DNA from: Marisediminitalea lipolytica
GTDB lineage: Bacteria; Pseudomonadota; Gammaproteobacteria; Enterobacterales; Alteromonadaceae
Reading direction: 5' to 3'
Assembly (NCBI RefSeq): GCF_001758465.1
Contig: NZ_MJIC01000010.1
Span: 744,001-808,000 of the forward strand
Length of the DNA: 64,000 nt
Shown here: positions 18,134-27,207 of the stretch, piece after piece
Layout of the letters: the number at the start of each line of letters is the position of its first letter
Position numbering within the stretch: the stretch's first letter is position 1
Program-made: the position numbers and the translations under genes
Notes under the pieces: model-generated
The model's database searches: none
The model's input: only the letters and a program-made list of their open reading frames with translations
What the model was told of the DNA's origin: nothing

Positions 18134-19597
18134 ATGACTAAAGAAATCAAACAACCAACGCTACTGGATGCGTTTATTCCGGTGATCTCACTGGTTATTA
18201 TGCTGGGTACGGCAGTGATTTTGTTTGCCGACAACTCTTCTTATGGACCTAACCAGGTTTCCTTACTAATCGGTACGGGCCTGGCAGCCATTATCGGTAT
18301 GAAAAACGGCCATACCTGGCACGAGATTGAAAAGGGAATTATTCAGGGCATTTCAGTCTCTCTTGGCGCTTGCCTGATCTTGCTGGTTGTAGGTGCCCTC
18401 ATTGGTACCTGGATGCTGGCTGGTACTGTACCAACACTGATTTACTATGGCCTGGAGCTACTTAACCCCAGTATGTTTTACGCCGCAACCTGTATCATTT
18501 GTGCCGTGGTGGCCATGAGCATTGGCAGTTCGTGGACGACAGCGGCCACCGTTGGTGTAGCTTTGATGGGTGTGTCTGCTGGTATGGACATGTCACCTGC
18601 TATTACCGCAGGGGCAGTGGTGTCCGGTGCTTATTTCGGCGATAAGATTTCGCCGTTGTCAGAAACCACTAACTTAGCACCAGCGGTAGCCGGTACGGAT
18701 TTATTTGAGCATATCCGCTATATGCTGTGGACAACCATTCCCAGTTTTGTGCTGTCACTTATTCTGTTTTTAATTATCGGTTTAAGTGAGTCCGGCCAGC
18801 AGTCAGCAGAAAAGATCCAGCAAATGCAGGTGTTGTTGGATGATACCTTCAATATTAACGCTTTCATGCTGGTGCCATTGGTAGTGTTACTCACGCTGGC
18901 TGTGCGTAAAATGCCAGCATTTCCGGCCGTTGGTCTGGGGGCATTATTAGGCGGCGTCTGGGCACTGATTTTTCAGCCTGATGTGATCCAAAGCATGAAA
19001 GACAGTGCTGACTCTTTTTCTGTTGGTGCGCTCAAAGTAGTGTGGACGGCCCTGTTTGACGGCGTTAGTTTTAACACCAGCGATGAGAACCTTAACAGCC
19101 TGTTGAGCCGTGGTGGTATGTCGTCCATGCTCAATACTATCTGGCTGATTATGTGCGCCATGTCTTTTGGTGCGGTGCTGGAACGGGTAGGGCTGTTAAC
19201 GCGTGCTGTGAGTGCTATTTTGCATGGCGCAAAAAGTGCCGGCGCCATGGTAAGCCGGACCATTCTTACCTGTATTGGTACCAATCTGATTACATCTGAC
19301 CAGTACATGGCCATTGTTATGCCCGGTCGTATGTACAAAGAGGAATTCGCCAAGCGCGGATTACATCAGCTAAACTTATCCCGAAGCCTGGAAGACGGCG
19401 GAACCATAACATCACCATTGATCCCCTGGAATACCTGCGGAGCTTACATGCACGGTGTGTTAATGGTGCATCCGTTTGAGTATATCTTCTTTGCTTTCTT
19501 TAACTTAATCAGTCCGGTTCTGGCTGTCATTTATGCCTATCTGGGTATAAAGATTTTACGTCTTGACCCGCCAGAATCAGTGATTGCAGCAAAATAA
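18134..19597 (+). CDS. NhaC family Na+/H+ (or related) antiporter
   Basis: 487 residues from the ATG at 18134, with TAAGGAA upstream; the in-frame TTG at 18116 overlaps the previous gene and has no site. About 11 membrane segments. Characteristic segments are IGSSWTTAATVGVALMG, GAVVSGAYFGDKISPLSETTNLAPAVAGTDLFEH and SRSLEDGGTITSPLIPWNTCGAYM, all typical of NhaC antiporters. Members exchange Na+ for H+, or in some cases organic acids (malate/lactate). Being directly behind an NSS transporter, it may expel the Na+ that enters with the amino acid, or handle a related solute. Confidence 0.9.
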   Translation: MTKEIKQPTLLDAFIPVISLVIMLGTAVILFADNSSYGPNQVSLLIGTGLAAIIGMKNGHTWHEIEKGIIQGISVSLGACLILLVVGALIGTWMLAGTVPTLIYYGLELLNPSMFYAATCIICAVVAMSIGSSWTTAATVGVALMGVSAGMDMSPAITAGAVVSGAYFGDKISPLSETTNLAPAVAGTDLFEHIRYMLWTTIPSFVLSLILFLIIGLSESGQQSAEKIQQMQVLLDDTFNINAFMLVPLVVLLTLAVRKMPAFPAVGLGALLGGVWALIFQPDVIQSMKDSADSFSVGALKVVWTALFDGVSFNTSDENLNSLLSRGGMSSMLNTIWLIMCAMSFGAVLERVGLLTRAVSAILHGAKSAGAMVSRTILTCIGTNLITSDQYMAIVMPGRMYKEEFAKRGLHQLNLSRSLEDGGTITSPLIPWNTCGAYMHGVLMVHPFEYIFFAFFNLISPVLAVIYAYLGIKILRLDPPESVIAAK

Positions 19598-19617
19598 ACA
19601 TCTTGTTAGGAGATGAA

Positions 19618-22218
19618 ATGACGCTAGTGGCTAAACGCCGCGAAGATTATCGCGCGCCTGATTTTACAATTACCGATATCGCGCTGGATTTTACTCTGGA
19701 TCCAGCGGCGACCCGGGTAGTTAGCGAACTTAAAGTGCAACGCCAGGGGGATGCTTGTGCGCCTCTGGAGCTCGATGGTGAGCATTTGCAGTTACTGGAA
19801 GTGGCTATTGATGGTCAGCCGGTAACTGATTACCAGCAAACGGATTCAGGTTTAACCCTGTCGTCGGTGCCGGATTCATTTTCCCTGCGCATCGTGACAG
19901 AAATTAACCCCGGCGAAAATAAAGCGCTGGAAGGGTTGTATTTGTCCAACGGGGTGTATTGCACCCAATGCGAGGCAGAAGGCTTCCGCCGTATTACCTA
20001 TTATCTTGACCGACCCGATGTACTGGCCCGCTTTACGGTTAAAATTACCGGCGATAAAGCGAGCCTGCCAACCATGCTGGCAAACGGAAACCCGGTAGAC
20101 AAAGGCACCAATGAAGACGGCAGCCACTGGATACAGTGGCAGGATCCGTTTCCAAAGCCGAGTTATTTGTTCGCTCTGGTCGCTGGCAGTTTTGATCAGC
20201 TCAGCGATACTTTTGTCACGCAAGGCGGTAAAACCGTTGCCCTTGAATTGTTTGTTGATAAAGGTAAGCGTCAGCGCGGTGTGTTTGCACTGGATGCGTT
20301 AAAACGCTCAATGAAGTGGGACGAAGAAGTCTTTGGTCTTGAATATGACCTCGATATTTACATGATTGTCGCCGTGGACTTCTTCAACATGGGGGCCATG
20401 GAAAACAAAGGCCTGAATGTTTTTAACAGCAAGTTTGTGCTGGCTGATCAGGCGTCTGCAACCGATGAAGACTTCTTTAATGTAGAGTCGGTGATTGCCC
20501 ATGAATATTTCCATAACTGGACCGGTAATCGGGTAACCTGTCGGGACTGGTTCCAACTGAGCCTGAAAGAAGGCCTGACGGTATTTCGTGACCAGCAGTT
20601 CAGCAGCGACATGAGTTCGCCGCTGAGCAATCGTATTAAGCAGGTCAGGGTAATGCGCGAACATCAGTTTGCCGAAGACGCCAGTGCCATGAGCCATCCC
20701 ATTCGCCCGGATGAAGTGATTGAGATGAACAACTTCTATACGGTCACCGTGTATGATAAAGGCGCAGAAGTGATCCGTATGATGCATACCTTACTGGGCG
20801 TTGACGGATTCAGGGCCGGCATGGACGAATATTTCCGTCGTCACGACGGTCAGGCCGTGACCTGCGATGACTTTGTCTCTGCCATGCAATCGGCCACTGA
20901 TATTGATTTAACCCACTTTTCCCGTTGGTACAGTCAGTCAGGCACACCACGATTAGCGGTTAAACGCAGTTTTGACGAGGCGTCTGAAGTGCTGACGGTA
21001 ACTATCACTCAGCAAAACCTGCCCACAGCCGAACAATCAGATAAACAGGATTTATTTATTCCTCTGCAGATAGAGTTTCTCGATGCTGATGGTCAGCACG
21101 TCTTGCCGGATAACGGCATGTATCGCGATAATCTGGTTATAGTGGATAAGGCCGAAATGACACTGACCTTTACCGGTAAAGGCCAGGCTGTCACGCCGGT
21201 TGCGCTGGGCAACTTCTCTGCACCAGTAAAACTGACTTCGGATTTAACGCCGTCTGAGTGGTTGCATGCGTTTCGCTTTGCTAACGATGCATTCAGCCGT
21301 TGGGATGCTATTCAGCAGCTGTATGACTGGTGCATTGAACAATATTATCGGGGCGCGCCGCATCAGGTGGATAACACTATCTGGCAGGGGCTGTATCAGG
21401 CTGTTGAAGCCAGTCAGGATAACCCTGAAATTCTGGGGGAGTGTTTAGTGATCCCCAGTTTTGAAACCCTGTGCCAAAGTCGCGACAACATTGACGTACA
21501 TGGACTAAATAAAGCCAGACAAGCGTTTAGCCATGATTTAGCTAAATTTATGCAGGACCTGCTGCTGATTATATACCAGACTAATCAAACTGATTCCTAT
21601 GCCTATGAGCCAGAGCAGGTTAGCTCTCGCCGGTGTAAAAATGTGGTGCTGGGTTTACTCGCTGAGTTACCTCTGGCAGAAACGTTTATCACTGAACAGT
21701 TTAATGGGTCGGACAATATGTCAGATACCTTAGGTGCACTGAAAGCTGCGCAGGTATTTGATCTGGTTCTGTTTAATAACCTGATGAACGCGTTTGAACA
21801 GCGCTGGCGTGATGATCCGCTGGTACTGGATAAATGGTTTGGGTTGCACGCCACTTGTGAACGCAGCGATATTCTGGCGCAACTGACTTTGCTGCGCCAG
21901 CATCCACAGTTCAGCCAGCAAAATCCAAATCGGGTCAGGGCAGTCATAGGCAGCTTTGCGTTTTACAACACGGCTGGTTTCCATGCTGATGATGGCAGCG
22001 GCTATCGTTTCCTCACCGATTACCTGTTTGAACTGGATAAAAGCAATCCTCAGGTGGCTTCCCGGTTGGTTACTCCACTGACTCAGTGGCAGCATTACGC
22101 GTCTGACCGCCAGGCACTGATGAAACAGCAATTGGCACGGTTACTTGACGATGCATCGTTAAGTAAGGATTTATACGAGAAAGTCAGTAAAGCACTGGCC
22201 TATGGTCATGATTCATAA
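19618..22218 (+). CDS. pepN: Aminopeptidase N (M1 family)
   Basis: 866 residues from the ATG at 19618, with TTAGGAGATGAA upstream. A gluzincin metallopeptidase that removes N-terminal residues from peptides in the cytoplasm. The exopeptidase motif GAMEN is at 259-263, the zinc motif HEYFH at 295-299 with the third ligand E318, exactly the M1 spacing. The C-terminal half is the helical DUF3458 region, rich in LTPSEWLHAFRFANDAFSRWDA-like segments. It lies 20 bp after the NhaC gene, so it may share that transcript. Its 3' end overlaps the next small gene. Confidence 0.96.
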   Translation: MTLVAKRREDYRAPDFTITDIALDFTLDPAATRVVSELKVQRQGDACAPLELDGEHLQLLEVAIDGQPVTDYQQTDSGLTLSSVPDSFSLRIVTEINPGENKALEGLYLSNGVYCTQCEAEGFRRITYYLDRPDVLARFTVKITGDKASLPTMLANGNPVDKGTNEDGSHWIQWQDPFPKPSYLFALVAGSFDQLSDTFVTQGGKTVALELFVDKGKRQRGVFALDALKRSMKWDEEVFGLEYDLDIYMIVAVDFFNMGAMENKGLNVFNSKFVLADQASATDEDFFNVESVIAHEYFHNWTGNRVTCRDWFQLSLKEGLTVFRDQQFSSDMSSPLSNRIKQVRVMREHQFAEDASAMSHPIRPDEVIEMNNFYTVTVYDKGAEVIRMMHTLLGVDGFRAGMDEYFRRHDGQAVTCDDFVSAMQSATDIDLTHFSRWYSQSGTPRLAVKRSFDEASEVLTVTITQQNLPTAEQSDKQDLFIPLQIEFLDADGQHVLPDNGMYRDNLVIVDKAEMTLTFTGKGQAVTPVALGNFSAPVKLTSDLTPSEWLHAFRFANDAFSRWDAIQQLYDWCIEQYYRGAPHQVDNTIWQGLYQAVEASQDNPEILGECLVIPSFETLCQSRDNIDVHGLNKARQAFSHDLAKFMQDLLLIIYQTNQTDSYAYEPEQVSSRRCKNVVLGLLAELPLAETFITEQFNGSDNMSDTLGALKAAQVFDLVLFNNLMNAFEQRWRDDPLVLDKWFGLHATCERSDILAQLTLLRQHPQFSQQNPNRVRAVIGSFAFYNTAGFHADDGSGYRFLTDYLFELDKSNPQVASRLVTPLTQWQHYASDRQALMKQQLARLLDDASLSKDLYEKVSKALAYGHDS

Positions 22219-22444
22219 CACCGATCGAATTTATTATTTTTCGGTTAGTGAGCCATACCATCAGTGTCAGCTTCTTTACAGTGGTTCGGTACCCGTTGTG
22301 GTACTGACCGCTGACTCGGGTGAGCGGGTTCAGGTTCCTTCGGGCCGAATCCGCCAATTCATTGATAGTCGTGGCTTTTATGGTCGATTCAGACTTATTG
22401 TTTCAGCGCAAAATAAAATCAAATCTTTCGAGCGTATTGCTTAA
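22202..22444 (+). CDS. DUF2835 family small protein
   Basis: About 80 residues; possible starts are ATG 22202 or ATG 22208, both inside the end of pepN (other frame). The protein has the short pattern YYFSVSEPYHQCQLLYSGSVPVVVLTADSGERVQVPSGRIRQF and a C-terminal GFYGRFRLIVSAQNKIKSFERI, which fits the DUF2835 family of gammaproteobacteria. Function unknown. It has no signal peptide or membrane segment. The overlap with pepN suggests translational coupling. A weak hairpin with a U-tract follows at 22503-22526. Confidence 0.75.
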   Translation: MVMIHNTDRIYYFSVSEPYHQCQLLYSGSVPVVVLTADSGERVQVPSGRIRQFIDSRGFYGRFRLIVSAQNKIKSFERIA

Positions 22445-22502
22445 ATTTGAACTATAACTATCAAGCGGTTAAGAAACTCTTTACCAGACCTAATTTCTCT
22501 AA

Positions 22503-22526
22503 CAGATTAAAAAATCTGCATTTTTT
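22503..22526 (+). terminator. Weak intrinsic terminator after DUF2835
   Basis: CAGATT-AAAA-AATCTG (6-bp stem) followed by CATTTTTT. The stem is short and AT-rich, so the terminator would be modest. Confidence 0.45.
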
Positions 22527-22643
22527 CAACTGGTACGATTAGTTCTTGCCATCTGTGTAAAATGATGTAATCATTTTGTTAAATAAACCGATGAGTTTGT
22601 CGTTTTATCAGCAGGTTACTGTTGAATCAGGAGTATTAAAAAT

Positions 22644-24707
22644 ATGATAACCAGGCTTAGCGCATTTAAAAAATCGCCTATCGCAGCTGGAGTTTTTGCC
22701 TTATTTGGTGCCGCGGCTATACCCGCAGGCGCAGCTTCATGGGACTTTGGTGACGTGTCAGTATCACTGGACACTAACCTTACACTAGCGACCAGTATCC
22801 GCGTCGAAGACCGCGACTATAAATTAATTGGTAACAGTAGCCATCCACAGTTCAACTGGTCTGGTTATAATGCCGCCACCAACATCATTTATCCCAGTGC
22901 CGACGTATGGGGCCTGGCTGACGGAGCCTATTCCTCTAATGGTGACTTAGGTAATCTGTCTTACGACTCAGGCGAAGCTTTCTCTACTCAGATTTCAGGT
23001 AACCATGAGCTCGATATACGTTACGGCGATGTTGGCTTTTTCGCCCGCGGTTTCTGGTTTTATGATTTTGAGCAAATGGACAATGATCGTCCATGGGCAA
23101 ATGCCATTACCGGTCAAACTACAGAGCTGTGTGATGATTCCAAAGCTAAAGAACTGCTTTGTACCGATATTCGTTTACTGGACGCCTTCTTTTATGGTGA
23201 CTGGTGGATTGGCGATAATCCGCTAACGGTGCGGGTTGGTCGTCAGGTAGTAAGCTGGGGTGAAAGTACGTTTATTCAGCATGGTATTAATACCACTAAC
23301 CCGGTAGATGTGACACGTGCCCGTACTCCTGGTGCAGAGCTTAAAGAAGTCTTTATTCCGGTTGGAATGGTGTTTGCTCAACTTGGCATAACTGACAACG
23401 TTAGTATATCGGCCTATTACCAGTATGAGTGGGAACGCAGCTGGTTACCTGTGGCAGGCAGCTATTTTGCCACCAACGATTTTGCCGGTGAAGGCGGACA
23501 GGCCAATAACATTCAGCTGGGTTTTACCGGCAACCCGGATATCGATTTGAATTTCCTGATGTCATCACTCAATGGTATTGGTGACGCGTTAAGAGCAGGG
23601 GGTAATCCTGCCGCATTGGGTCAGGCATATCTGGCTTACCCAACCAAAGTTGCCATTCGTGGTTACAGCGATGCCGCACATGTTGATGCCGATGATCAGG
23701 GCCAGTACGGTGTGCGTCTGACCTGGTTTGCTGAGTCTCTCAACGAAACCGAGCTGAGCTTCTACCACATTAACTATCACAGCCAGCGTCCGCTGATTTC
23801 CGGTGAAACCTCTAATTTTACCGGAGCGGCCATTGCTGAAGATTTGGCGTTTATCGCTACGCACAACATTAACCGGGATAACATTACCGAGTTACAGGCC
23901 TTTACTGAAGCTAAGTTTTATTATCCGGAAGACATTAAGCTGTATGGCTTTAGTTTTAACACCAATATTGGTACCACGGCACTGGCCGGTGAATTTGCTT
24001 ACCGTCAGGATGAGCCGTTACAAATTGACGACGTAGAACTGCTGTACATGGGTATGCCGGAGCAGCTGGCTAATGCCGGCCTGCGCCCGGATTTAGGCGG
24101 TATTTCTCAGCTTAATAATATTGGCAGAGCGGTAGGGCCGGGCGAGACAGCTCAGGGTTATGTATTTTCTGATACCTGGCAGGCACAGTTTACCGTGTCC
24201 CATGTATTTGGACCGGCGCTGGGTACCGATAACCTGATTTTGTTGGGTGAGGCTGGATATGTGAATATCGTTGACTTCCCGGATCCGTCTGTAGTGCGTT
24301 TAAATGCGCCGGGGACGGGGCGTACACCATCGCTTGAACCAACTGAAACGGGCAATCCGCGTACCGGCCTGCACACCGGTTTATCTAATGGCCCTGAAAC
24401 TAACCCGTTTGCTACCGATGATGCCTGGGGTTACCGCTTACTGGCCGTTGCTGATCATAATAACGTGTTTGCCGGTATTAACTTACGGACACGTGTGACG
24501 TTCTCCCATGATGTTAAGGGCACAACACCGGATCCACTGTTTTTATTCACAGAGGATACTAAATCGGCCAATATTTCTTTCACATTTGATTACTTGAGTA
24601 AGTGGTCTGCGACAGCATCTTACAGTGCTTTCTGGGGTGGTATTGGTACCACCAACCTACTGTCTGATCGCGACTTCGTATCGTTCAACATCAAGTATGC
24701 AATTTAA
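22644..24707 (+). CDS. DUF1302 family outer-membrane protein
   Basis: 687 residues with a signal peptide (about 1-30, cleaved near AGAA or AAS). The mature part is rich in alternating aromatic/polar beta strands, and ends in SFNIKYAI, an outer-membrane-like terminus. Motifs include VSLDTNLTLATSIRVEDRDY, VGRQVVSWGESTFIQHGINTTNPVD and GDVGFFARGFWFYDFEQMD, which identify DUF1302. Such proteins are predicted beta-barrels of unknown transport role. It is the first gene of a four-gene cluster (DUF1302, DUF1329, YCF48, RND). GAATCAGGAG precedes the ATG. It is preceded by about 200 bp with a plausible promoter but no clear operator. Confidence 0.88.
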   Translation: MITRLSAFKKSPIAAGVFALFGAAAIPAGAASWDFGDVSVSLDTNLTLATSIRVEDRDYKLIGNSSHPQFNWSGYNAATNIIYPSADVWGLADGAYSSNGDLGNLSYDSGEAFSTQISGNHELDIRYGDVGFFARGFWFYDFEQMDNDRPWANAITGQTTELCDDSKAKELLCTDIRLLDAFFYGDWWIGDNPLTVRVGRQVVSWGESTFIQHGINTTNPVDVTRARTPGAELKEVFIPVGMVFAQLGITDNVSISAYYQYEWERSWLPVAGSYFATNDFAGEGGQANNIQLGFTGNPDIDLNFLMSSLNGIGDALRAGGNPAALGQAYLAYPTKVAIRGYSDAAHVDADDQGQYGVRLTWFAESLNETELSFYHINYHSQRPLISGETSNFTGAAIAEDLAFIATHNINRDNITELQAFTEAKFYYPEDIKLYGFSFNTNIGTTALAGEFAYRQDEPLQIDDVELLYMGMPEQLANAGLRPDLGGISQLNNIGRAVGPGETAQGYVFSDTWQAQFTVSHVFGPALGTDNLILLGEAGYVNIVDFPDPSVVRLNAPGTGRTPSLEPTETGNPRTGLHTGLSNGPETNPFATDDAWGYRLLAVADHNNVFAGINLRTRVTFSHDVKGTTPDPLFLFTEDTKSANISFTFDYLSKWSATASYSAFWGGIGTTNLLSDRDFVSFNIKYAI

Positions 24708-24725
24708 TAAAGAGTAGTATTTGTT

Positions 24726-26093
24726 ATGATGAAAAAGTTTGGAATTATTGCAGCAGCCCTGACGGTTGCGCTGGCAACAGGACCTGTACAAGCCAAAGTC
24801 AGTGAGGCGGAAGCCGCGAAGCTTGGCACTGAACTGACCCCACTGGGTGGTGAAAAAGCGGCTAACGCTGATGGCTCAATTCCAGCCTGGACCGGTGGTA
24901 TCACATCGGCACCAGCAGGGTATACCCCTGGTGATTTTCACCCGGATCCCTATGCCGGTGAAGCACCTGAGTTTGTTATTACCGCAGCAAATTATCAGCA
25001 GTATGCCGGGCAGCTATCCGAAGGTCTGAAAAAGATGTTCGAAACCTATCCGGACAGCTTTAAACTACCGGTTTATAAAACCCACCGTTCAGCATCAAAC
25101 CCACAGTTTGTGTACGATGCGACAAAAGCAAATGCGACCCGTGCAACCTTACTGGATGATGGTAACGGTATGGAAGGTGCAGCGGTAGGTATTCCTTTCC
25201 CTATTCCTGCCAATGGTCTGGAAGCCATCTGGAACCATATCGCACGTTACCGTGGTCAGGCCGTACAGCGTAATGGTGGTCAGGCGGCAGTGACTGCCGG
25301 CGGCGATTACAACGTTATCGGTTTTGATGAACAGCTGCTGATTCAGTATTCGCAACAAAATGCCACGCCGGAGAGCCTGCTGGCTAATAACGTGTTGTTT
25401 ATGTTTAAGCAAAAAGTCACTCAGCCAGCTCGTCTGGCGGGTACGGCTCTGTTAGTACATGAAACCTTGGACCAGGTTAAAGAGCCGCGTAAAGCCTGGA
25501 CTTACAACACCGGTCAGCGCCGTGTGCGCCTGGCACCAAACATTGCTTATGATACGCCGGGAACGGCGGCTGACGGCTTGCGTACCACCGACGATTTTGA
25601 CATGTTTAACGGTTCACCAAACCGGTACAACTGGGAGCTGAAAGGCAAGCAAGAGATGTACGTGGCTTATAACAACTATAAGTTACACAGTGATAGCGTT
25701 AGCTACGAAGACATCCTGAAACCTAACCATGTTAATCCAGATATAACCCGTTGGGAAAAGCACCGGGTATGGGTAGTAGAAGCCACCCTTAAGGAAGGCC
25801 TGCGCCATATTTATCAGAAGCGCGTGTTTTATATTGATGAAGACAGCTGGCAAATCCAGTTGGCCGATATGTACGATAACCGTGGTGAACTATACCGGGT
25901 TGCCGTGGCCTACGGGGTGAACTATTACGAAGTACCTACCCAATGGTCGACGCTGGATGTATACCACGACCTGAATTCACGTCGCTATCTGGCTATCGGT
26001 CTGGACAACGAGGAAAAGATGTATGATTTCTCAGTGCAGCCGAAAGAAGCCGAGTTCACGCCTCAGGCACTGCGCCGCGAAGGCATGAGATAA
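24726..26093 (+). CDS. DUF1329 family periplasmic protein
   Basis: 455 residues with signal peptide (cleaved near VQA). The mature protein begins with KVSEAEAAKLGTELTPLGGEKAANADGSIPAWTGGIT, the hallmark of DUF1329, and has later landmarks such as GTALLVHETLDQVKEPRKAWTYNTGQRRVRLAPNIAYD and ELKGKQEMYVAYNNYKL. As I recall, DUF1329 belongs to the LolA/LolB/LppX-like fold group, which bind lipids in the periplasm; this should be verified. It follows DUF1302 by 18 bp and is then followed by a strong terminator before the YCF48 gene. Suggested role: periplasmic carrier of a hydrophobic compound. Function unproven. Confidence 0.88.
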   Translation: MMKKFGIIAAALTVALATGPVQAKVSEAEAAKLGTELTPLGGEKAANADGSIPAWTGGITSAPAGYTPGDFHPDPYAGEAPEFVITAANYQQYAGQLSEGLKKMFETYPDSFKLPVYKTHRSASNPQFVYDATKANATRATLLDDGNGMEGAAVGIPFPIPANGLEAIWNHIARYRGQAVQRNGGQAAVTAGGDYNVIGFDEQLLIQYSQQNATPESLLANNVLFMFKQKVTQPARLAGTALLVHETLDQVKEPRKAWTYNTGQRRVRLAPNIAYDTPGTAADGLRTTDDFDMFNGSPNRYNWELKGKQEMYVAYNNYKLHSDSVSYEDILKPNHVNPDITRWEKHRVWVVEATLKEGLRHIYQKRVFYIDEDSWQIQLADMYDNRGELYRVAVAYGVNYYEVPTQWSTLDVYHDLNSRRYLAIGLDNEEKMYDFSVQPKEAEFTPQALRREGMR

Positions 26094-26098
26094 ACAAA

Positions 26099-26125
26099 AA
26101 AACGGTTGGCCTGGCCAACCGTTTT
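26099..26125 (+). terminator. Strong terminator inside the DUF1302/DUF1329/YCF48/RND cluster
   Basis: Perfect inverted repeat AACGGTTGGCC (26101-26111), T, GGCCAACCGTT (26113-26123), with flanking A and T runs that extend the stem. It stands 5-7 bp after the DUF1329 stop and 40 bp before the next start. It probably lowers expression of the YCF48 and RND genes relative to the first two. Confidence 0.85.
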
Positions 26126-26163
26126 GTTAACCAGACTTATATTTTTGGAGGCTAAACGTTTTA

Positions 26164-27198
26164 ATGCGTATATCCATTTCTTCGGTGCTGCTGCTGTTGT
26201 TTTCGTTAAGTGTTAATGCTGAACAGTCTTATCAGGCACCCTTAGTAACAGAATCCTTATTACTGGATATTGCCAGTGGCGATATTACGGTCGCCGTGGG
26301 TGAACGGGGTCATGTATTGATCAAAAAGGGCGGTGGTGAGTTTACCCAGGTTACCGTGCCCACGCAGGCAACGCTGACTGCCGTTACCCTGGTTGGCTCG
26401 CATATCTGGGCAGTAGGCCATGATGCCGTAATTCTGCATTCTGCTGACGGCGGTCAGCAGTGGCAACTGCAAATGACCCAGCCCGAACTCGAGCGGCCTT
26501 TTCTTGACGTTTTATTTTTAGATGCTCAACACGGCATAGCTATTGGTGCCTATGGCCTGTTTTACCGCACCAATGACGGCGGAGCCAGTTGGACCAACGA
26601 ACGCCATGCAGAATTATTAAATCCTTATGACCTGGAATATCTGGAAGAGATCCGCAAGGAAGACGAAGATTTCTATCAGCAGGAGCTGGATTCCATCCTG
26701 CCGCACCTGAACCGCATCGCCCGTGGCGCTGACAACAGTTTATTAATGGCGGGTGAGGCAGGCTTGCTGGCTATGAGTCACGATAACGGCCATAGCTGGC
26801 AGCGCCTGGAATCAGAGTACACCGGGTCTTTTTTTGATTTTGTTCAGCTTGATTCCGGCTTGCTGGTTGCAGCTGGCCTGCGGGGCAATATTTTTGTCAG
26901 CGAACAGGGTGAGCAGTGGGATTATCTGCAAACCTGTAGCACCGCTACACTCAATTCCATTCTGACCGGCGCTGATAAGCTCTCATTTATTGGAAATAAC
27001 GGGGTGGTGGTAAAAGCAACGCTGCCATTATCCACTTCTGTATTTGATCCCTACGCCAATCCCGGCAACTGCGAACCAGCTATGGGCGTAACGGTTACGC
27101 AAACCGACAGTAAATCAGCACTTTTGAATGCGGTATCGTCAGACGGGAAAACTCTGGTGACCGCGGCTGACGGTATTCATACACTTTCTTTGGATTAA
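26164..27198 (+). CDS. YCF48-like beta-propeller protein, exported
   Basis: 344 residues with a signal peptide (about 1-19, cleaved at VNA before EQS). Three Asp-box-like hairpins are visible: HSADGGQQWQLQ, RTNDGGASWTNER and SHDNGHSWQRLES, along with repeated IxAVGxxG strings (HIWAVGHDAV, HGIAIGAYGLFY, GLLVAAGLRGNIF). This gives a YCF48/BNR-type beta-propeller. Plant and cyanobacterial YCF48 helps assemble photosystem II; this protein is not photosynthetic and, by genome association, works with the neighbouring RND transporter. GGAGG lies about 12 bp upstream of the ATG, a rather long spacing. It ends 9 bp before the RND gene, so the two are co-transcribed. Confidence 0.85.
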   Translation: MRISISSVLLLLFSLSVNAEQSYQAPLVTESLLLDIASGDITVAVGERGHVLIKKGGGEFTQVTVPTQATLTAVTLVGSHIWAVGHDAVILHSADGGQQWQLQMTQPELERPFLDVLFLDAQHGIAIGAYGLFYRTNDGGASWTNERHAELLNPYDLEYLEEIRKEDEDFYQQELDSILPHLNRIARGADNSLLMAGEAGLLAMSHDNGHSWQRLESEYTGSFFDFVQLDSGLLVAAGLRGNIFVSEQGEQWDYLQTCSTATLNSILTGADKLSFIGNNGVVVKATLPLSTSVFDPYANPGNCEPAMGVTVTQTDSKSALLNAVSSDGKTLVTAADGIHTLSLD

Positions 27199-27207
27199 CT
27201 TTTCGTT

